Below, piece after piece: positions 45,153 to 52,490 of a DNA stretch of 52,490 nt (position 1 is its first letter; each line of letters opens with the position of its first letter). The stretch is taken from the NCBI GenBank assembly GCA_024364805.1, contig CM044489.1, positions 115,924,833-115,977,322 on the forward strand, given 5' to 3'. Below the pieces are notes generated by a model. It searched no databases. It was given only the letters and a program-made list of their open reading frames with translations, and had not been told where the DNA came from. Both the position numbers and the translations under genes were made by a program. The stretch is from Euprymna scolopes. Taxonomy: Eukaryota; Mollusca; Cephalopoda; Sepiida; Sepiolidae.

Positions 45153-48100
45153 AATGCTAAAAATTACCTTTCACATGCATTATATACAAATTATGAACAT
45201 TTTTAAGCATCTTGCAATCAACTATCTGGGACATCATCTTGAAAAAAAAAAAAAAAACTATCTTTCTCATTATCTAATTTTGGTCATTTTTTTTTTTTTT
45301 TTTTAGGTTATCAATCACCTGCAATAATATTAAAAACCGTTGTGAAAGCTCACCTACTACAATAATTAGATTTGATATAATGGCCATTTAACTGATGTGG
45401 AAAACAAGGTAAGAGCTTCAGAACTTTTAATATATCATTCTTCACTGCGTAAAAACTATTTGAAAAAAGATTAGTATGTAAGTATCAGGTTTGGCTTTTT
45501 TTTTAACGCTCTGTGCAAAAAAAAAAAAAAAATCGAAACTTTAAAGTATATATTTTCATAAATTTAGCGTCAAAGTTTATAAATAAACACGCATATGGTC
45601 TCTTCAAGATTCTCTTGCTGTGAACAAAACTAAGTTAAACATGAATGAAAGCTTTGCCTTATCAGAGAGTGTTTCAATCGGTTTCTACATAGCCCAAATC
45701 AAAATTTTAATTTATTTTTATAAGGAAAAAATCTAGTTTAATCTGTGCTATGAATCATGATTCAAGGTTTTAGCTGTTGAAAATGAATCTTATAAGAACG
45801 CTATGAATTATTTTTTTTATATACATTATATTTTGGGAGAATTAATGTGATTTTGCCCAATGTTTAGGCTAGCTTTCCATTCAAATTAATTTTTGTTTAC
45901 AAGATAACATTTGTAAGGATTTTTTTTACTTATTTGAAGTTTGCATTTTTAATTATACTGTGAATATCAACATTTGAATCCATAGCATGCAAGACAGCAA
46001 ATATTTTAATTTCTAACAAACTTTGGATGATCATAAATGAGTGGCTAATTGTATTACAAAAACAAATTTGATATTGTTTTGCAAAGATTTATATGGTCAC
46101 AAAGTTTTTAGGTATAATAAAGATAAAATTTTGGCTTTGGGATACCTACTAGAAATAATCACAGGACCAACAAAATTATAGACTAATGTTAGAAGAGGAA
46201 AATGGCCATTCTCAAAGGGAGTAATTTGTGATATAATGGAACAATTCGAAAAACCTGGCTAAACACATTCAGGGTGGACAGTTGTATAAAAAGTTCCAAG
46301 AGAGACATACAATCCTCTACTCTATCATAAAGACCAACATGTATTTATTTTTATATAAATATATCAATTTAAATTTAGCAAGTAAGTATAAAAAAAACAA
46401 AAAACCTGCCAGACATAACCATTTCAAATGTTTAGGAGAATGGAGAAAACAAATAGCCCCCCCCCCCCTCAATAATTCTTAGTTGTCACCACAGATGGGT
46501 AGGAAGAAAAATAACTGCTTCTGCAATCGGAGATATATAACCAAATTCAGTTTTCCTAACACCCAGTCATTTGTGGCAATATGTTAGCAGTAGATATTGG
46601 ATTGGCTGGTTTTATCATATGATATTGGGAAAGATCAAGTTGAATTTCAGTTGCAACCTGAACTTTAATGAAAAAACACATAATTGGAGAAGAATTTAGA
46701 CTCCTGTGTCGCGATCCACAGTTAAGATGAATAAACATAAATGAAAACTTGTTCTTCACGAATGTACTAAGTACCTGTGAAAAGAACAAAGAGAACATTT
46801 TCAATCCTAGGATCCAGAGAAAGAAAGAGTATCCATACGATTAATCGAAATTTAAAAAAAAAAAAAATCTTTATTTTTATTTTTTTTGGAGTGTCGAAAT
46901 CAGTTTGGAAAAAATTTGTGTCTATTTTCCGATACTATTATTTTGTTTTTATTTAAAACTCAATTACAAATTGTTAATGCTAACGATAAAATGATAAACA
47001 CTTATCGATTTAAACTACTAATGAAAATAAAATCTAGTCCCACACACACACAAGTGTATTTCTTACATTTTCGAAAATACATGCACGTGGGTTTTCATGG
47101 TAATTCGAAAAATATTTTAAAGGTTTTAAAAGAATCAGAAATTGTATCCAAATCATGAATTTAGACCAAAATCAGTAAAAATATTAGAATCGTTCCATCA
47201 CTACTAACAGATACTCTTTAGTGGAAGCGATACGCAACAGATGACTTTTGAAATGACAATCTGGTTTCATGTACTATGCTTTAAAGAAATGTGTTTATGC
47301 TATAAGGTATTTGCTGGAATATTATATCTGTTATTGTAAGAAAAATAATTTGATTCATTGTATTCAAAATAAAGGGTTTGCACAGGGATAATACCTTTCA
47401 GAGTTGGCTTTCAAGCGTGAATTCAACTAGTTTCCAGGCATTCCATCATTATGTGATGTACAAAATATAACCTCTCTAATGAATGACGGTATGTGATGAT
47501 GGATCACATTCTTCTTGAGGTTATCTTGTTGGTACACATGGGCATACAATGACCACAAATTCTGCTATTCCATGGATAGCGTAAGTTTAACTTGCATTTA
47601 TCAACAAACTGAAGATTTGGTTTTAAGAGCATGATTTTACATATGATCAAACATATTTGACAATGAGAAGACATAACTGCTTCAGTTAATGACATACCAT
47701 GGATCATATGCAGGACTGACATGCTGCATATACAGTCATTAAATAAAAGAACTCCAAACAAGATTTTATTTACATGGATGACAAAGATTAACGATTAAAA
47801 ATGCATCAGCAGAATGTGTTCCAGGTGTTGATTTGCATCACAATAAAACTATTTTCAATTAATTCTATTCAATATTTGGAAATTATTCCAAATATTGAAA
47901 ATGATCATCTGTTTAAAGATTCAGCAATTATAGAGACAAATCTTGGAAGATGGAGTGGGTGTAAATTCAAATGTTTCTTGAGACATCTGACTGACAATCT
48001 CATTGACCCCTATCAAGTGGCCTTTTTTAATACCCCTGCTTTTGTTTGTTTTTTTTTCAAAATTTAAATTTTTTTAATTAAATGTACGTTAAAAATTGTT

Positions 48101-48419
48101 CTATGGCATTAATTCATTTTAAACATTTCAGTGCTTTTTAAATCCAACTTTGGACAAATGAGAATGATTTCAGAAATAGGATTGTAATATGCACCTCAAT
48201 GGGGGGTCCCTTTGACAAAGTCCTTGAAGATCACCTTTCTAAGATAACTGGTATACTCGTGAAGAAGGAAATGATTTCCACTTAAATGTATTGTTATCCA
48301 TTTTTCTTCAAGTTGCTTCTGACTGACTTAAGGGAGGAGTCTAAAAACTATCTATCCGGATTTTACAAGCCCCCTCCTCCACTATTCATTAGTCAATTTC
48401 AAATTCTTTCTATATTACA
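45153..48419. other. Long AT-rich gene-free stretch
   Basis: No gene is supported. Landmarks are poly(A/T) runs (about 45241-45257, 45284-45304, 46854-46867) and a poly(C) run (46457-46468). A perfect 14-bp inverted repeat with a 4-base spacer lies at 47868-47899 (TTCAATATTTGGAA / TTCCAAATATTGAA). The frames at 47504-47761 and 47801-48067 have mixed composition but no recognisable domain. Confidence 0.45.
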
Positions 48420-48670
48420 TGATTAAACTTAACCAATCATGGGATCACAGGTGAACCCAAAATGGAGGATACTTAACTGCCTAAGAACGATAATGGGGCA
48501 ATCAAAAGTTGATATGATCAACTGGGGCTACAAAACGAATCCAACTATCTGCAAATGTGGATAGGCGAACAATATGAGACAGCACTACCTTGTTTGTCAT
48601 CTACCACCCAACCAGTGCAACAGAGCACAAAGATAAAAACAAAAGTGGAGAAATGTTACATGGCAACATG
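48420..48670 (+). pseudogene. LINE C-terminal zinc-finger fragment
   Basis: The plus strand reads MGSQVNPKWRILNCLRTIMG, then SKVDMINWGYKTNPTICKCG, a stop, and NNMRQHYLVCHLPPNQC. The pattern (NxLR(S/T)..G, WGY...P.C.CG, then H...C) matches the C-terminal finger downstream of RT in many LINEs. One in-frame stop interrupts the finger and the RT itself is absent. The family is not assignable. Confidence 0.55.
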
Positions 48671-49789
48671 CTTAAAAAACAATTCAAAGTGAAATATAGC
48701 AAAGAAAAAAAAAATATGGAAGTGCTAAAGTCAGAAAAAGAAACCTTATCTAGAACTTTGCTGACACCTTTCCTTTGTTCATGCAAGTAACAGAACATTA
48801 TAAACATAATTGATTGTACATGCAATAGCTCCTTGCTAGTGTCCAGCAAAGAAATATCTTGTCTTCATGGGTTCCTGTGTGATTTCGCTACAAAACGGTT
48901 TGAGGTCCATGTTTTTGTAGTTCCAAGTTGAGGTGACAATATTTTTTCATTACATTATTGAATATACTCATTTTGAAACAAGAAAAACATACTTGGCAGA
49001 AATAATCATAAATCAGAAATACAATCATTTAAGTTACTCACTAATAAATTGAATACCTTCAATTCTACACAACTGTTTTGTTTACAATCTCTTTAAGAAA
49101 ATAAAAGTTGAATCCATAAACCTATGTATACCCGATAAACAAAGCTTCATACATCATTAAAGTAGTAATACCTTGCCAATCCTAATTAAAATGTAGGAGT
49201 TAACACATAGCAATTAACTAACAATGACATTTTATTTCTGCATTATTTCTTTTAACTAATGTTAAATAATTTATATATATATGTGTGTGTGTGTGTGTGC
49301 GTGTGCGTGCGTGCGCGCACACACACATTTGAACACAAGATCTGACATGTTTGCTATTTTAACCATTGTCGTTTGTATCAAATTCAAGATAAAGCCTTTG
49401 AGAAACTTTTTTTCTGGTTTATTGCAGGTAGAAACCTACTTAACATTTAATCAAAATACAATTATCAATGACCATGAGAGAGAGAAAAAGAAAAAAAGAG
49501 AGCGAGAACCTGCTCCAAAAATAGAATACATAAAATGAAATTATCTCAGATTTGTTTAAAAAAGTAGAAGTATTGACTGAAAAATATCTTATTAGGAACT
49601 CCAGAGTTGATTGAAAACAAAATCAGAATTTAACCGCTTAAAAAAAAAAAAAAAAAAAAAAAAAGCCAATATCCAACTGACTGTCAAGTAAGAATTCTGA
49701 AATAACTAAGTTATAAATACCAATATAGTACATTACCTCTGATAAGTTCAGTTGTTTGACCATTAATTTTTTGGTGCATACTTTTATAA
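48671..49789. other. AT-rich DNA with (GT)n tract
   Basis: No gene is seen. A GT/GC-alternating microsatellite lies at about 49281-49327 (TGTGTGTG...GCGTGCGTGCGCGCACACAC), a potential Z-DNA former. A poly(A) run of 25 bases lies at about 49640-49664. Confidence 0.5.
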
Positions 49790-50790
49790 TAGTAATGATA
49801 AGAAATGACTGCAACACTTTGGCAGATAATGCAGGTGGATGCCATCCTGCTGAACTTGATCAAAGCTGTCTACCTATCCATATGCACAAAGGTCTGCACA
49901 GTCAAGAATTTAACTTCTTTGAAATACGCTCGGGAGTCCATCAAAACCGTGTTCTCTCATCCACACTCTTTAACTATGCTACCAACTGGATCACCAACTC
50001 TCTAGCCAATTTCCCAGGTGTCACGATTAACCATGACCTACACATCTGATTTCGACTATGCTGATAATATAGCTATCCTATGCGAAAGCTTTGATGACAT
50101 TCAAACAGCCATTAATCAGATGCAAATTTTTGCTTTAAAGATAGTAACGAAGATCAACACGACAAAATTACTAGTGGTTACTGGTTAGATTCTCCCCAAA
50201 TGATTCACAACTAATTTTCCTTGACGGATAAATCCTTGAAAAGATCCAAAGTTTCAAATATCTAGGCTCTATTATCAAGGCCACGGTGAAGAAGATATTG
50301 GCAACCGTATCAACAATGCCTGTGTTGCCTTCTGCTACCTTCACACCCAACTCTGGTCCAGAAATGAAATCAGACTCAGTACAAAAATTTGAATATACCA
50401 AGCTCTTATCTGCACCATTCTCTTATACGGATGAGAAACCTGGTCAGTACAAGTTTGTAACCTGTGCAGACTGGAAGTTTTTGATTACCAATGTCTATGC
50501 CGCATCCTTTGGGCTTGCTGGCACCAATTCATCCCAAATGCTACCATCTGTTCGCACTGTCAGATACCATCCCTGATGGTTTGGTCACACCCTGCACTGG
50601 CAACCAGATGACTTCATCCATACCACCATCAACTCAGCCCCACCCCAGGGTTGGAATAAACGGTGTGGTGGTCAACTGAAAACCTGGCTCAGCACACTGA
50701 AGCAAGATGCCGATCTGATCCTGTGTTCTGCGCCACTGAAACTGAATGGCTGGACCTGATATCAACCACAGCTTCAAATAGACATGCCTG
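49790..50790 (+). pseudogene. Decayed LINE reverse transcriptase, 3' half
   Basis: Shifting plus-strand frames give an ordered set of RT segments: LIKAVYLSICTKVCTV, then RSGVHQN, then a degraded SDFDYADNIAILCESF catalytic box (50048-50095), then FKYLGSIIKA, CRLEVFDYQCLCRIL, WSHPALATR and WLDLISTTASNRHA. The YADD is now YADN. The LYG-CETW-type region and a C-terminal GWNKRCGGQ-like block are typical of RTE-like LINEs, though the clade is uncertain. Several stops and shifts show it is dead. It is a different family from the CR1/L2-like copies. The fold-back MITE sits 96 bases downstream. Confidence 0.75.
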
Positions 50791-50886
50791 AGCGGCATCT
50801 ATACAAGATGCAGAGAATTCAGTTGGAGGAGCCAGCTCAACCAACCCACGGTGAATGCTGACACAAAGAAATGATTCTGGAAGATG

Positions 50887-51477
50887 GGGTTTGTATTACT
50901 GTACACAGATTCGAAAAAGTTGTCAAAAAACAAATATATAACAAATAAATGTTATCAAAGGCAAGATAAGTTACTTTTCTACCAAACTAGATATATTTTT
51001 CGTGTTTTTATTCAATTTAACATGTTTATTCAGCTCGAAAAACATACAGTGTTTACCGATGTATTGGAAAATTCAAGATGGCGTCTGATTCTCTCTTTAA
51101 CACAGTAAGTTTGGGAATAGGTGTTATAAATAAAAAACTATGCAAAATACTATTAAAAACCTGCCGAATATATGTCAACCTATGTCATGGTAACATATAT
51201 TGAGCGAGTTTTTAACAGTATTTTATCTGGGTTTTTATTTATAACACCTTTTCCCAAACTTACCGTGTTAAAGAGAGAATCAAACGCCATCTTGAATTTT
51301 CCAATACATCGGTAAACACTATGTTTTTCGAGCTGAATAAACATGTTACATTGAATAAAAACACGAAAAATATATCCAGTTTGGTAGAAAAGTAACTTAT
51401 CTTGCTTTTGATAACATTTGTTATATATTTGTTTTTTGACAACTTTTTCGAATCTATGTGTACAGTAATACAAACCC
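50887..51477. mobile_element. 591-bp fold-back MITE, copy 2
   Basis: Same family as 21488-22074. It begins GGGTTTGTATTACTGTACAC (50887-50906) and ends GTGTACAGTAATACAAACCC (51458-51477), with near-complete inverted arms. It is flanked by an exact 8-bp duplication, GGAAGATG (50879-50886 and 51478-51485). The different target sequences at the two loci show independent insertion. Frames within it (for example 51260-51442 minus) are translations of the arms. No transposase is encoded. Confidence 0.9.
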
Positions 51478-51639
51478 GGAAGATGTATTAAATCTATAAA
51501 TATTAAGAAAAAAGTGTGAAAATTAAAGAAACTCATTTTCAAATAAAAGCCAAACAAAATATTAAGGAAATGAAGAATTTATCAACATTAAATAGGAGTG
51601 AAACAAAAAGTGTACTGGAATTATTGGTAGATTGAGAAA

Positions 51640-51965
51640 GGATAACCAGTGTGTGTAAAAGTGTATGATAATGGAGATTGGTAAGAACGCAGATGTGGAG
51701 AAAGCATATTTGGATGCTGTAAGTATTGTGGCTGTCCAGAAGTTTTGTTACCTTGGTGATACAAATGACGCAGAAAGTGAAGTAGGCACTACTGTAAATA
51801 CAAAAGTTAATGGATTGGGAAGTTCTGCAATTACTTACCACTGTTGACCAAGTAAAAAGTATAGCAGGTATATGTATGCAGTATGACATTTTGAAGTTAA
51901 ACCTGGCCAATGAAGGTTCAATACACAGGTTACATAGAAAGAAATGGTATGAGAATCATGTGATG
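51640..51965 (+). pseudogene. LINE reverse transcriptase C-terminal fragment
   Basis: The plus strand reads MEIGKNADVEKAYLDAVSIV, then AVQKFCYLGDTNDAESEVGT and TVNTKV. FCYLGDT followed by a D/A-rich stretch is the thumb-side motif just after the catalytic core in the LINE group also seen at 3.5-4.6 kb. A frame shift near 51840 precedes a degraded LYGSETW-like region. Only about 100 residues survive. Confidence 0.65.
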
Positions 51966-52490
51966 AGTGTGTAATTAGCAATACCAGATGCCATAATGTT
52001 CAGCGCTGGACAAGGCGCACACTGCTACCTAATTTGACACAATCTTTAAATCAGTAAGTACATTTCTCCTACCTCCATAAAAATAAAACTTATATAACTG
52101 GATTTACAATAAAATTTTCTTTAAAATGGTATTTTATTATTTTTGTTGTGATTTGTATGTTTGAAGAAATTGCTATTTAAATCTGACTATTAACGACAAA
52201 ACATGTCAGCATAAGCATGGCCGCTGGTGGTAGATCACTTTTTGTAAATGGTCGGGGTGCATTCACATAAATGCTCTAAGCAGAAGTACCTTCGATGTTT
52301 CTAGTTGTTTTAGCTAACCAGGGAAAAGAATTGTCTTTTCTACAGAATTTGAACACAATACGTTCTATCTTTTGACTGGAAAGATGTACATCTCAAAGTT
52401 GAAGCTTTGTAGTATAAAGATAAAGATAGAAACTGTGTTTGAACGTTATTTAATAGCGAATACATTAATTTCTTTTGTCCTAAAATTTGA
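51966..52490. other. AT-rich DNA, no gene seen
   Basis: No gene or matched repeat is recognised to the end of the window. Confidence 0.4.

Noticed and set aside
47801-48067. Possible host exon
   Set aside because: Composition is reasonable, but there is no domain, no convincing splice sites and no support beyond an open frame.

Overview
The window is AT-rich, repeat-dense eukaryotic DNA. It has long A/T runs, (TA)n tracts, C/G homopolymers and one 10-base N gap. I recognise no intact host protein-coding gene; it reads as intergenic or intronic DNA built from decayed transposable elements. The LINE peptides (for example the QFGFMP reverse-transcriptase motif followed by a C-terminal C-x2-C finger), the many small Helitrons and the snRNA/5S-derived repeats suggest a mollusc, most likely a cephalopod such as an octopus. 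The organism is inference from recognised repeat style, not a search result.

Layout. 0-13 kb: a Helitron-like 5' region at 742, a GC-richer unassigned block at 2.6-3.1 kb, a decayed LINE at 3.5-4.6 kb (minus), then mostly empty AT-rich DNA to the main LINE at 9.07-12.0 kb (minus). That LINE has endonuclease and reverse transcriptase, lacks ORF1 and carries several frame breaks. 13-23 kb: four small Helitron or repeat units, an inverted pair of palindromic elements (16.9 and 18.6 kb), a degenerate ATT-rich tract and a 587-bp fold-back MITE with an exact 8-bp target duplication (21.5 kb). 23-30 kb: a 37-bp minisatellite, several short repeats whose heads resemble the 5' end of U2 snRNA, a 5S-rRNA-like repeat, a possible solo LTR, a Helitron and a LINE 3' end. 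31-39 kb: LINE 3' ends, a broken mariner transposase, a broken Ty3/gypsy-like LTR fossil (which contains the N gap), a hAT-like MITE, and two Helitrons, one holding an internal tandem array. 39-52 kb: a second copy of the 13-kb repeat, a second Helitron-like 5' region, two more U2-headed repeats and a second 5S-like repeat, three LINE fragments and a second fold-back MITE with an exact 8-bp duplication.

The most notable result is a dispersed short-repeat family with a U2 snRNA-like head, a shared body and a 3' end near GCAAGTAAATA. There are five supported copies and one doubtful one, on both strands. At two loci it is followed in the same order by a 5S-rRNA-derived segment with its own shared tail. 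SINEs with U1/U2 heads (SINEU) are known from crocodilians; a molluscan family, and especially a U2-plus-5S composite, would be worth describing. Mobilisation would depend on LINE machinery; the window holds at least three LINE types, none intact. All alignments were made by eye.
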